Both the position numbers and the translations under genes were made by a program. The notes under the pieces are model-generated. The model saw only the letters and a program-made list of their open reading frames with translations, ran no database searches and had not been told where the DNA came from. A DNA stretch of 64,000 nt from Gordonia humi (GTDB lineage Bacteria > Actinomycetota > Actinomycetes > Mycobacteriales > Mycobacteriaceae). Of the stretch, positions 46,450 through 55,421 are shown one piece after another (the stretch's first letter is position 1; every line of letters starts with the position of its first letter). The stretch is taken from the NCBI RefSeq assembly GCF_014197435.1, contig NZ_JACIFP010000001.1, forward strand, positions 558,001-622,000, read 5' to 3'.

Positions 46450-46968
46450 ATGAGTGCTCTAGAACCGGTAACCTCGGGAGACGCGGTGCTGGACGCCTCA
46501 CGATTGCGACGATTGTACGGGCGGTATCCCACTGGTGTTGCGGCCCTGTGCGCGTTGCGATCCGGAGATCCGGTGGGGATCGTTGCGACGTCTTTCACTC
46601 CAGTTTCTATGGACCCGCCGCTCGTGTCCATCTGCGTGCAACATACGTCGACGACGTGGCCGGTGCTCTCGGCCGATAAGCACATTGGAATCTCCGTTCT
46701 CGCTGATTCGCAAGAGGCCGTATCCCGCCGGCTCGCCGCCAAGAAGGTCGACCGGTTTGCCGATGTTCGCTGGTTCTCCAGCGATACGGACGCGGTATTC
46801 GTGGACGAGGCGACAGCATGGCTCGACTGCAGCATCTCCCAGGCGATTCCCGCCGGCGATCACGACGTCGTACTGCTGCAGGTCAACCGCATGTCGATGA
46901 ACGACGCGGCGGCACCTCTGGTGTTTCACGACAGCCGCTTTCGCACCCTGGTCGGGCTCGACCGATGA
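46450..46968 (+). CDS. Flavin reductase domain protein (FMN reductase partner)
   Basis: 172 aa. Flavin_Reduct family (HpaC/DszD-like): PTGVAALCALRSGDPVGIVATSFTPVSMDPPLVSICV pattern (core GIVATSFTPVSMDPPL near 42-60), WPVLSADKHIGISVLA, and a C-terminal DHDVVLLQV. It would supply reduced FMN to the luciferase-like monooxygenase at 40780. ATG 46450 has AAGGACGAGAAC upstream. Its TGA overlaps the ATG of the next gene (ATGA). Confidence 0.88.
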   Translation: MSALEPVTSGDAVLDASRLRRLYGRYPTGVAALCALRSGDPVGIVATSFTPVSMDPPLVSICVQHTSTTWPVLSADKHIGISVLADSQEAVSRRLAAKKVDRFADVRWFSSDTDAVFVDEATAWLDCSISQAIPAGDHDVVLLQVNRMSMNDAAAPLVFHDSRFRTLVGLDR

Positions 46969-48047
46969 CCGTCGGGCAGCGCACACGCGTGGTCCGTGCC
47001 TCCGAGTCACTGGCGGCCGGCCGGCCGGTCATCATGATCGGCGGTTGTGCACCGGAGACTGCCGAGGTGGTCATTGCCGGTGAACACGCGGATCCTGATT
47101 GTGTCGCTTGGGCCATCAGGTATACCTCGGGTTTCCTCTGCGCACCGATGAAGGCCCGCCGCGCTGACAGGTTGAATCTACCCGCTTTGAAAGGGGACGG
47201 GCCGCCGGGGTCCGGGGCCCCGGCTTATGCGGTCGGAGTCGACGCGGCGCACGGAATTGGCACCGGGATCAGTGCGGTGGACCGGGCTCACACGATTCGT
47301 GTGCTTGCCGCCCCCGGCACTCGGCCGGATGACCTCACCCGCCCGGGTCATGTCGTACCGGTCAGAGCCGCTGACCGGGGTGTTCTGCAGTGCCGTGGTA
47401 CCGCAGAGGCGGCCGTCGACCTGTGCGCGATCGCCGGGCTGGCCTCGGTCGCGATCACAGCGACCTTGACCAGCGATGCCGGCAATCTGCTGCAGGGCAC
47501 AGAACTCGCCGCCTTCGCCGATGAACACCACGTCGAGATGGTGACGGTCGACGATCTGGCCGACTATGTCGTGCATCATGGCACCGGTGGCGGGGGCCGT
47601 GTGTGCCGACTCACAGAACAGTCGGTGCGTATCAGTGTCAACGGCCCCTTCCTCATTGACTTCCTTGATGACGTCACTGGCGCGATCCATTCGGCGCTGA
47701 CAGGACCCCTAGAACCCGGACGGACTCCTACTGTGCACGTGACTACGGCCTGTGCCCGGTGGGGATCGGGGCTCGGGACCGGGCTGCGTTCTGGGCACGA
47801 CGACATCGCGCGCGACGTCGGACCGGTCACCGATCACGGGGGAATCGTCCTCACTCTTCGCGATACCGCTGAGCACTTCGCCACGGAGAAGTCGGAGTTG
47901 GCGCGCGGTGCAATTCTCGCCGTGCTGAGCCGGCTCGGCGTAGAACGAGCGCGGGTGGTCGGATGGCCGGATGGCCCCGATTGCACGACGATCCAGGTTA
48001 TGGATCGATCTTCGGGTACGCCTTTCTCGCTTGAAGCTCCCGCCTGA
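46965..48047 (+). CDS. RibB/RibBA-like protein with altered catalytic motif
   Basis: 360 aa. Residues about 10-200 align with 3,4-dihydroxy-2-butanone-4-phosphate synthase: VAWAIRYTSGFLCAPM, GIGTGISAVDRAHTIRVLA, RPGHVVPVRAADRGVL and EAAVDLCAIAGL. The essential acidic loop of RibB (normally DDEDRENEGD) reads IGGCAPETAEVV here, so classic activity is doubtful. The C-terminal half (about 225-360) sits where RibA (GTP cyclohydrolase II) would be but has none of its Cys zinc ligands pattern; it resembles the extra domain of RibBX proteins at most. Placed directly after a flavin reductase by a 4-nt overlap, it may act on flavin supply or on a sugar-like pathway intermediate. Confidence 0.75.
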   Translation: MTVGQRTRVVRASESLAAGRPVIMIGGCAPETAEVVIAGEHADPDCVAWAIRYTSGFLCAPMKARRADRLNLPALKGDGPPGSGAPAYAVGVDAAHGIGTGISAVDRAHTIRVLAAPGTRPDDLTRPGHVVPVRAADRGVLQCRGTAEAAVDLCAIAGLASVAITATLTSDAGNLLQGTELAAFADEHHVEMVTVDDLADYVVHHGTGGGGRVCRLTEQSVRISVNGPFLIDFLDDVTGAIHSALTGPLEPGRTPTVHVTTACARWGSGLGTGLRSGHDDIARDVGPVTDHGGIVLTLRDTAEHFATEKSELARGAILAVLSRLGVERARVVGWPDGPDCTTIQVMDRSSGTPFSLEAPA

Positions 48048-48122
48048 TATCTGCTCCATCCGCGAAGCGCTGGGGCACTGTAATCTACATAAATTCGGCA
48101 ACGTCGCCTTTAGGAGAAATCA

Positions 48123-49742
48123 ATGACCAGTCTCGACGTCCCGCTGACGCCGCTGCGCTTCCTAGAGCGCGCAAGCGAAGTAGTACCTCACAAGAATGCG
48201 ATCATCGATGGCCCTCGCCGCTGGAATTACGCGGAGTTCGCCAATGAGGTACAGAGACTTGCCAAGTCGCTTCGAAATTCTGGGGTCGGAGACGGCGCAC
48301 GCGTTGCCTATCTTGCGGCCAATTCTGCCGAACTGCTCATCGCACACTATGCGGTTCCGCTCGCGGGCGGAATTCTGGTAGCGATCAATACTCGATTGGC
48401 CGCTGCAGAGGTGGAGTACATCTGCGCGCATTCGGAGGCGAAATTGCTGTTCGGAGACGAGGAGATGCTGACCGCACTACAGTCGGCAGACGTCGCAGCT
48501 GATTCGGTCGATAACTGGATCTGTCTACCAGAGAGTGACGGGCGGACGTCGAATACGTGGCAGGGATCGCACTATACCGACTTCCTAGCAGACGGTCGCG
48601 GAACCGATATCGAGTGGACTGTAGCGGACGAGCAAGCGAATATTTCTCTCAACTACACCTCGGGCACCACCGGCAGACCCAAGGGCGTCCTGTACTCGCA
48701 TCGAGGAGCATTCCTGAGTTCGCTCGGCGGTGCACACCACTCGAAGTTCGACGCATCCACAAAGTACCTGTGGACATTGCCTATGTTTCACTGCAACGGC
48801 TGGTGCACGACATGGGCGGTGACCGCCGCGCTGGGAACACACGTCTGCCTCCGCAGCGTCCGAGCCGACGCGGTGTGGGCGATGATCGATGAGCACCAGA
48901 TCACCCACCTCAATGGGGCACCCACAGTGCTGACGATGCTGGCTTACGCCGAGCAGGCGCACGTCCTGACGACCCCGCTGACCATATCTAACGGGGGTGC
49001 ACCGCCGAGCCCGACCATCATTGCGGCGATGAGGGCGCTCGGGGCTTCAGTGGTCCACATATACGGCCTCACCGAGACATACGGGCCGTACGCCGTGTGC
49101 GAACCGCAGCCAGAATGGGACGAGCTCGACGATGACCACCAAGCCCAGCTCATGGCGCGACAAGGTGTTGGGCTGATCTCGGGCCAGCGTGTGCGGGTTG
49201 TGCGCGAGGAGCTCTCCGATGCAGGCGAGCTGGTCGACGTCAAGGCCGACGGGCAGGAGATCGGCGAGCTCGTCATGCGTGGCAACGGAGTGATGAAGGG
49301 CTACTATAAAGATGAAGAGGGGACCCGCCAGGCCACCGCTGGCGGATGGTTTCACTCGGGCGATCTCGGCGTTATGCACCCGGACAAGTACGTGCAGGTT
49401 CTAGACCGCGCCAAAGACGTCGTCATATCGGGAGGCGAGAACATCTCCACGATCGAAGTCGAACACGCGATCCTGTCTCATCCGGGCGTCCTCGAAGCGG
49501 CGGTTGTGAGTACCCCGGATGATCGATGGGGTGAGCGGCCGAAGGCATTTGTGGTTTCCGTGGATCCCGATCTCGACGATCTCGCCTTAAATCGGCACGT
49601 GCGTGCCCGTATTGCCTCCTACAAGACGCCGGATGTCTTCGAGTTTGTTCGGGAACTTCCGAAGACATCGACCGGAAAGATCCGGAAGAATAAACTCCGA
49701 GAAAATGAGTGGAGCGCCCTCGAGGTTAAGATCCGCGGCTAA
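48123..49742 (+). CDS. Medium/short-chain-type acyl-CoA synthetase (DmdB/FadD-like)
   Basis: 539 aa ANL ligase. Motifs are LNYTSGTTGRPKGVLYSHRG near 178, PMFHCNGWC near 222 (typical of the methylmercaptopropionate/medium-chain group), IYGLTETYGP near 320, WFHSGDLGVMHPD near 415, and KDVVISGGENISTIEVE. C-terminal Lys in KTSTGKIRK. Strong ribosome-binding site AGGAGAA before ATG 48123. It is the second CoA ligase of the operon, 75 nt after the RibB-like gene, suggesting two different acids are activated along the pathway. Confidence 0.9.
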   Translation: MTSLDVPLTPLRFLERASEVVPHKNAIIDGPRRWNYAEFANEVQRLAKSLRNSGVGDGARVAYLAANSAELLIAHYAVPLAGGILVAINTRLAAAEVEYICAHSEAKLLFGDEEMLTALQSADVAADSVDNWICLPESDGRTSNTWQGSHYTDFLADGRGTDIEWTVADEQANISLNYTSGTTGRPKGVLYSHRGAFLSSLGGAHHSKFDASTKYLWTLPMFHCNGWCTTWAVTAALGTHVCLRSVRADAVWAMIDEHQITHLNGAPTVLTMLAYAEQAHVLTTPLTISNGGAPPSPTIIAAMRALGASVVHIYGLTETYGPYAVCEPQPEWDELDDDHQAQLMARQGVGLISGQRVRVVREELSDAGELVDVKADGQEIGELVMRGNGVMKGYYKDEEGTRQATAGGWFHSGDLGVMHPDKYVQVLDRAKDVVISGGENISTIEVEHAILSHPGVLEAAVVSTPDDRWGERPKAFVVSVDPDLDDLALNRHVRARIASYKTPDVFEFVRELPKTSTGKIRKNKLRENEWSALEVKIRG

Positions 49743-49821
49743 GAACAAGAGCCGCATACGCTCTCAAACAATCATTCGTGCCAGTGCCGACCATCGCGAC
49801 GATCAACGAGGGAAGATAAAG

Positions 49822-50319
49822 ATGCAGAAGAATACGATCGATCAGATCGATGCCAGAATTCTTCTCGCACTCAATAGTGATCCGCGGGCGACTGCTATAG
49901 CATTGGCTACGACGACCCGGTTATCCCGAAACACCATTCAAGCGCGCATCACCAAACTCCAGCAGATGGGCGTTCTGAGGGGATTTGAACGTCGGATCGA
50001 CCCTGGTTCGCTGGGGTATCCGATTGCCGCCTTCATCTTCACTCGGGTGACCCAGCAGAAGCTGTCCGCCATCTCCGACGCGCTTGCGGAGGTGCCGGAG
50101 GTCGTCGAAGTACTCGGTCTCGGCGGCGTCACGGACCTGCTGATCCAGGTAGTCGCCCGAGGCACGGATGACCTCTACCGGGTCGCCGGCCGGATTCTAG
50201 ACATCGATGGCGTCGAGCAGACGACGACTGCATTGGTGATGCGGACGTTCGTCGACTATCGCCTGACCCCACTCCTCGAGTCGATCACTCAGGGGCGTAT
50301 CTCAGGGCCGTCCGAATAG
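49822..50319 (+). CDS. Lrp/AsnC-family transcriptional regulator
   Basis: 165 aa from ATG 49822 (GAGGGAAGA upstream). N-terminal AsnC HTH: DQIDARILLALNSDPRAT and LATTTRLSRNTIQARITKLQQMGVL (core RLSRNTIQARI); C-terminal RAM ligand domain with VVEVLGLGGVTDLLIQVVARG. Frame upstream to 49603 belongs to the ligase gene's shadow. It probably controls the catabolic operon it ends, responding to an amino-acid-like or small acid effector. Confidence 0.9.
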   Translation: MQKNTIDQIDARILLALNSDPRATAIALATTTRLSRNTIQARITKLQQMGVLRGFERRIDPGSLGYPIAAFIFTRVTQQKLSAISDALAEVPEVVEVLGLGGVTDLLIQVVARGTDDLYRVAGRILDIDGVEQTTTALVMRTFVDYRLTPLLESITQGRISGPSE

Positions 50320-50799
50320 CGGTTAGGGAGAGCATGGCCTGGCTAGAGAAGACGGCGGGCGTCAGAACTGAGGTCGGACGAGACGATGATCGCCCGGTGA
50401 CCGGGCGAGCGGGGCTCGCGGAGCGAGGCCGTCTCGCGTTTCTGTCTGGGCACGGTCGCCGTTGAGTTCCCAGCTCCGCCAAATTCCCGGCTCCGGTGAG
50501 ATCCGACCTGTGTGGAACGTCTCGCGCGCGGCGTGCCCGGGTCGCGACCTACTCGCTCGAGCGGAAGCCGTCTCCGACGGGCACGCGGCGACCGCTACCG
50601 GCGAGATCCACGGCGCACGCCGACGCCGGTGCGCCAGCCGCCCTTGGAGACGGGGTCGTGCAGGGCCGCATTCGGGGTGTCAGCGGATCAGCCGACCTTG
50701 AACTGCCGCTTGCATCCCTTGATCGGACCGATCCGCCTGCCCGAGACCCGCTGACGATCGAAGCTCAGCGCGAAGCCGACCAGATCCGACAGCGTTGTT
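50320..50799. other. 480-bp gap, no supportable gene
   Basis: G+C-rich sequence after the Lrp gene. A short hairpin CGCCCGG-TGA-CCGGGCG at 50391-50407 may serve as terminator. Short open frames on both strands have no recognisable family. It may be debris of an older insertion. Confidence 0.45.
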
Positions 50800-50814
50800 A
50801 AACATAGGATGTTT
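50800..50814. promoter_or_regulatory. Palindromic candidate operator of the GntR regulator
   Basis: Perfect inverted repeat AAACAT-AGG-ATGTTT, AT-rich in a G+C-rich setting, 48 nt upstream of the GntR ATG. GntR/FadR-type proteins bind short palindromes of this kind, so autoregulation together with the downstream transporter is likely. Confidence 0.55.
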
Positions 50815-50861
50815 GATACACTAGCCCTGGTTAATTCGTTGACAGAAGGGTGATTAAGCGC

Positions 50862-51554
50862 ATGGGTCCAAGAACGACGCAGCGTACAACGTTGAGTGCG
50901 CAGGTGATTGATGAGCTCGAGCGGTTGGCTGCTTCGGGCGAATGGCCCGTAGGGAGTCGGATCCCCCCGGAACCGGAACTCATGGCGGCGCTCGGCGTGA
51001 GCCGCAACACGCTTCGCGAGGCGGTCCGCGCTCTCGTCCATACCGGCGTGCTGAGCTCTCGGCCAGGGGACGGAACGTATGTCGCCGCTGCTGATGGCCT
51101 CGCTGCGGCCCTCGCCCGCCGATTCCGAAACTCTGAGTCGCTGGAGATCATCGACGTGCGGCGGATGATCGAGTGCGAGGCCGCAGGGATGGCGGCTCGA
51201 CGACGTAGCGCCGAAGATGTCACTGCGCTGCGTGAGTGCGAACGCGAATGCGCTCGGGCGGCGCGGGAAGGCGACCGGGATTCGGCGATCGCGGCCGAGC
51301 TGCGCTTTCACAGTGCGGTCGTGGCCGCGACGCATAACGGGCTCCTGCTCGATCTCTATACGCATATGACAGAGGCTGTTCGGGACTCCATCGCAGCCGC
51401 GGTCGATGCCCATACCGCCTACGGTCCAGCGCATGCTCAGCACGAAAGGATAATATCCTCAATTGCGTCAAATGACCCAGTAGCAGCGGAGTTGGCAGCA
51501 ACCGAGCACCTCGAATCAGTCGCTGCGATGCTCGGCGAGAACGGACTACGGTAA
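50862..51554 (+). CDS. GntR-family (FadR/FCD) transcriptional regulator
   Basis: 230 aa from ATG 50862 (GTG 50850 is an alternative). N-terminal winged helix: SGEWPVGSRIPPEPELMAALGVSRNTLREAVRAL (core GVSRNTLREAVRALV) and RPGDGTYVA. C-terminal FCD domain with metal-type residues EIIDVRRMIECEAAG, ELRFHSAVV and AHAQHERIISSI. It is translationally coupled to the MFS transporter (TAATG overlap), so it should control that exporter or importer in response to an organic acid. Confidence 0.9.
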   Translation: MGPRTTQRTTLSAQVIDELERLAASGEWPVGSRIPPEPELMAALGVSRNTLREAVRALVHTGVLSSRPGDGTYVAAADGLAAALARRFRNSESLEIIDVRRMIECEAAGMAARRRSAEDVTALRECERECARAAREGDRDSAIAAELRFHSAVVAATHNGLLLDLYTHMTEAVRDSIAAAVDAHTAYGPAHAQHERIISSIASNDPVAAELAATEHLESVAAMLGENGLR

Positions 51555-52810
51555 TGGTGACGTCACTTCACGATGAGCTCGCTACCCACAAGGTGGGAAA
51601 CGTCGAAAGGCGTCCGACCCTGAGCCGGACCGCGGGATTCTGGCTCGTCGTCTTCTTGATCCTGACAGGTCTACTCGGCAGCTATGCGCTGACACCGCTG
51701 TATCCGATCTATCAAGACCGCTGGGGTTTCTCCGACTTGACCCTGTCGCTCGCCTTTGCCTGCTACGCACTCGGAACAGTCTTCGCGCTCATCGCAGTCG
51801 GATCGCTGTCCGATCGTATCGGCCGCCGCAACGCCTTCGTTCCGGCGTTGGTCGGAGTCATCGTCTCGGTGATCGTGCTCGCGACGGCGAACGGTGTGCC
51901 GATGCTGCTGATCGGACGCTCGCTACAGGGAATGGCGACCGGAATCGTCACCGGAACCGCTGGGGCCGCGCTGATCGACCTTGCACCGGGAGGCCAGGTC
52001 AAAGGGGTCAAGAGGGCTGCACTCGCCAACACCGCCAGCATCGCAGCCGGGTCTGCTCTCGGCCCGCTTGTCTCAGGGTTTCTGGTGGCGCACACCAGCT
52101 GGCCAACCCTTGCTCCCTACCTGCTGGTGATGGTCCTGCTGGTGATCGGGCTCGCCGGAGTGTTCTTTCTGCCCGCGGTTCCTCATAGCCACGCTGTGAA
52201 GCCGCGGCGGGAAACACTGATTCCGCGGGCGCCTGAGAACCGCGGGACATTCGTCCTCGCGTGCCTTGGGACCGTCGTCGCAAGCGCCAGCATGGCTCTC
52301 TACGCGGCTTTCGGTACGCCGATCGCACACCAGGCACACCTCGAGGGCAAATCGACTGGCGGCTTGCTGGTGTTCGCGACGTTCGCTGCGATCGGCATAG
52401 CGCAACTCCTGTTCAGCCGGTTGCACTCGCTCACCGCTATGCGGGCTGGCGTCGTGTGCGCCTTGGCCGGCTGGGGAGTGGTTGTCACCGCATTGCTGAT
52501 GCAACATGGCGCGCTCCTGGTAATCGGCAGCATCGTCACCGGCACCGGCTGCGGACTAGCGATGATGGGCGGTGCGGCCGCTGTCAACCACATTGCACAC
52601 AGTGATCGCCGCGCCGAGACCATCTCACTATACCTCACCATTATGTTCATCAGCCTCGCTATTCCGGGGATCGGAGCGGGAGCACTCTCCGACACGATAG
52701 GACTGACGAACACGACCATCGTCATGCTGGTTGTGGCGGCGGTTATCGCGGCCCTGGTGCTTGCCCTATCGCGAAGCGCTCGCATTACCGGTCCTCTCAC
52801 CAGCAGATAG
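51554..52810 (+). CDS. MFS transporter (drug/metabolite efflux type)
   Basis: 418 aa, 12 hydrophobic segments starting at about residue 27. MFS motif A GSLSDRIGRRNAF near 78, and GRSLQGMATGIVTGTAGAALIDLAP near 113 (core RSLQGMATGIVTG). The pattern is closest to 12-helix H+ antiporters; the direction and substrate are not determinable. Shares a base with the stop of the GntR gene. It is the last gene before a complete IS256-type element that starts 17 bp later. Confidence 0.87.
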   Translation: MVTSLHDELATHKVGNVERRPTLSRTAGFWLVVFLILTGLLGSYALTPLYPIYQDRWGFSDLTLSLAFACYALGTVFALIAVGSLSDRIGRRNAFVPALVGVIVSVIVLATANGVPMLLIGRSLQGMATGIVTGTAGAALIDLAPGGQVKGVKRAALANTASIAAGSALGPLVSGFLVAHTSWPTLAPYLLVMVLLVIGLAGVFFLPAVPHSHAVKPRRETLIPRAPENRGTFVLACLGTVVASASMALYAAFGTPIAHQAHLEGKSTGGLLVFATFAAIGIAQLLFSRLHSLTAMRAGVVCALAGWGVVVTALLMQHGALLVIGSIVTGTGCGLAMMGGAAAVNHIAHSDRRAETISLYLTIMFISLAIPGIGAGALSDTIGLTNTTIVMLVVAAVIAALVLALSRSARITGPLTSR

Positions 52811-52826
52811 TAGTAGTGCCCCATAG

Positions 52827-54241
52827 AGTGGTGTAACTCGGTGACCAGGACCGTGGCTGGCCAGCGTGTGGCTGTCGGCATGAGAGCGGTCACCGTGTGA
52901 TCCTTCGAGTCAACCTTCCACAGAATCCTCGAATGGAGTCATCACGATGACCGCACCCCACATTGTCGATCCTGCCGGCCTGTTAAGCCAAGCCCTCGCC
53001 GATGCATCACCTGATCTGATGCGCGAGTTGCTGCAGACGATGATCAACGCTCTGCTATCGGCCGACGCCGACGCCGTCTGCGGCGCAGAATGGAACGCCC
53101 GCTCGGCCGAGCGCACCAACTACCGCAACGGCTACCGGCACCGATCCCTCGATACCCGCGTGGGCACCGTCGAGGTCGCCGTGCCGAAACTGCGCTCAGG
53201 ATCCTACTTCCCCGAATGGCTGCTCGAGCGCCGCAAACGCGCCGAATCCGCGCTGATCACCGTGGTCGCGGACTGTTATCTGGCCGGAGTCTCGACCCGC
53301 CGGATGGACAAGTTGGTCAAGACCTTGGGTATCGATTCGTTGTCGAAGTCGCAGGTCTCACGGATGGCCGAAGACCTCGATGAGCAGGTTGCCGCGTTCC
53401 GGCATCGCCGTCTCGAGGAGGCCGGCCCGTTCACGTTCGTCACCGCCGACGCGTTGACGATCAAGGTCCGCGAGAACAAGCAGGTCGTCAAAGCCGTCGT
53501 CCTGCTCGCTACCGGCGTCAACGGTGACGGCCACCGCGAAGTCCTCGGTATGCAGGTCGCCACCAGCGAGAGCACAGCCTCCTGGAACACGTTCTTCGCC
53601 GACCTGGTCGCCCGCGGCCTGGGCGGAGTCCGCCTGGTGACCTCCGACGCCCACGCCGGCCTCATCGAAGCGATCGCAGCGAACCTGCCGGGAGCGGCGT
53701 GGCAGCGCTGCCGCACCCACTACGCCGCGAACCTGATGGCCGTGTGCCCCAAGTCCATGTGGCCAGCCGTGAAGGCGATGCTGCACAGCGTGTATGACCA
53801 GCCCACCGCCGACTCGGTGAACGCCCAGTTCGACCGGCTCCTGGAGTACACCCAAGGGCGGCTCCCTGATGTGGCCGAGCACCTCGGCGATGCTCGCGAG
53901 GACCTGTTGGCGTTCACCGCATTCCCCGACGACGTGTGGCGGCAGATCTGGTCCAACAACCCCACCGAACGCCTCAACCGCGAGATCCGACGGCGTACCG
54001 ACGTCGTCGGGATCTTCCCCAACAGAGACGCCATCGCCCGCCTCATCGGCGCCGTCCTGGCCGAACAGACCGACGAATGGGCCGAAGGACGCCGATACCT
54101 CGGCCTGGAAGTCCTCAGCAGATGCCGACTCACCCTGACCACCGACACCGACACCGACTCGCAGACGGAGGTGAGTACCGACCCGTTGATGGAACTACCC
54201 GCCTGATCACCAACGAAGGATCACAAACCAGTTACACCACT
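52827..54241 (+). mobile_element. Complete IS256-family (IS1081-like) insertion sequence
   Basis: Terminal inverted repeat AGTGGTGTAACT at 52827-52838 with its complement at 54230-54241, enclosing one intact transposase gene. No obvious 8-bp target duplication (CCCCATAG on the left against ACCCGGGA on the right). Confidence 0.9.
52947..54206 (+). CDS. IS256-family transposase
   Basis: 419 aa, full length. N-terminus DPAGLLSQALADASPDLMRELLQTMINALLSADAD matches the IS1081 group (core LMRELLQTMINALL). DDE residues: Asp in FVTADALTIKV near 168, Asp in LVTSDAHAGL near 233, Glu in NNPTERLNREIRRR near 340. No frame damage, so it may be active. It differs clearly from the truncated IS256-type protein at 34552-35217. 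Confidence 0.95.
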   Translation: MTAPHIVDPAGLLSQALADASPDLMRELLQTMINALLSADADAVCGAEWNARSAERTNYRNGYRHRSLDTRVGTVEVAVPKLRSGSYFPEWLLERRKRAESALITVVADCYLAGVSTRRMDKLVKTLGIDSLSKSQVSRMAEDLDEQVAAFRHRRLEEAGPFTFVTADALTIKVRENKQVVKAVVLLATGVNGDGHREVLGMQVATSESTASWNTFFADLVARGLGGVRLVTSDAHAGLIEAIAANLPGAAWQRCRTHYAANLMAVCPKSMWPAVKAMLHSVYDQPTADSVNAQFDRLLEYTQGRLPDVAEHLGDAREDLLAFTAFPDDVWRQIWSNNPTERLNREIRRRTDVVGIFPNRDAIARLIGAVLAEQTDEWAEGRRYLGLEVLSRCRLTLTTDTDTDSQTEVSTDPLMELPA

Positions 54242-54317
54242 ACCCGGGACTTGACCCAGATAGTGGCCTGACGCGCTCGGCTGCGACGCGAGACACGCCA
54301 GTTCCGCCCGGCCATCG

Positions 54318-54985
54318 GTTACCGGGATCGTTCGGGCTCGGTCGTCCAGCCTGGTACTGCGCGGTAGAGCTCGACGACCTCTGCCGGCTGACGTAGCGCT
54401 TGAGGCAGCGGCGAATCTCCTTGCTGGTCTTGACTTCGGCTAGCCGTCGCTCGATATAGTTGCTGGTGGCGGGCCAGTGCGCATGCGAGTGAGGACGATG
54501 GTGTTCAGCGCCCGGTTCAGCCGCCGGTCGCCGCCATGGTTGAGGCAATGCCGGACCGCGTTGCCTGACGAGGCCGGAATCGGACATGCGCGGGCGATCT
54601 GCGCGAATGTCGCTTCGCTGCGGATTCGGCCGGGGTGGAACCACACGGTCATCACGATCGCCGCAGTGATCGCGCCGACGCCGGCCAAGCCGAGTAGCTC
54701 GGGCGCTAGGACCTCGGTCAGCGCTGTGATGCCGGCGCGGTTGGAGGCCAGCTCGTCGTCGAGGGTGCCGATGCGCTTGGCAATCCAGAGCGCTTCGGCT
54801 CGAGCCGTTGCAACTGCGAGCGACTCCTCGCGTCCTCGCCAGCTGGCAATCGTGGCGATCTGCTGTGACGTGAGGGCTCGGCGTGCGTCCAGCCCCAGGT
54901 CGTGACCACGCACGAGTGCGGTCAGCGCGTTGATGCATCGCAGGCGGTCTGCGTTGAGCTGGTCTCGAGCGTTGGTGAGCACCTG
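54318..54985 (-). pseudogene. IS110-family transposase remnant (C-terminal part)
   Basis: The frame 54440-54982 shows the Transposase_20 region LLGLAGVGAITAAIVMTVWFHP (core GVGAITAAIVMTVW), RSEATFAQIARACPIPASSG and HGGDRRLNRALNTIVLTRM; the chain then continues in another frame (NYIERRLAEVKTSKEIRRCLKRY) and again in a third (QPAEVVELYRAVPG). At least two frameshifts, and the N-terminal catalytic DEDD part is missing. Lies between the IS256 element and the E1 gene. Confidence 0.85.
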
Positions 54986-55421
54986 CGGGGCGGTGCGTGT
55001 GTTTCACCTGCTCGGCGATCGCGTAGTTCGGCTAGCACCATCACCAGAGTTGAGCGGGCAGCCAGAACGGCGTCGAGAGCGTCGGTCTACGTAGCGATAG
55101 AAGTCGGCCACGGTAGCGTGCAGACCCCTGGCCTGTCGGCTCGGTGTGTACTTCGCAAAGTGTCAACCTTTCTAGGTGTGGCCTGGTCGGCGATTGTGCA
55201 GAATGATCAACCCAGACGTCCAGTGTTGCGCGATCAGTTTCATGCTGCTGGACTTTCGAGTACACACCTTCTCGAGGAACATGCCGGACACAATCCGGTT
55301 ACCCGTTCCGATGTCCTTGCGACCTGTCTGCCCAGCGATCCTGATCGTCTACGCGGCCTGCAGGCTTCTTCAGCGCCTCCACTTCGATGGCGATTCCCTC
55401 TTCATTTCCAGGAGAACTCTG
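54986..55421. other. 436 bp without a supportable gene, upstream of the E1 operon
   Basis: Contains the promoter region of the E1-E2 operon and probably more insertion-sequence debris. The E1 reading frame is open back to 55176, but that part has no family similarity. AGGAGA at 55410-55415 is the ribosome-binding site of the E1 gene. Confidence 0.5.
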
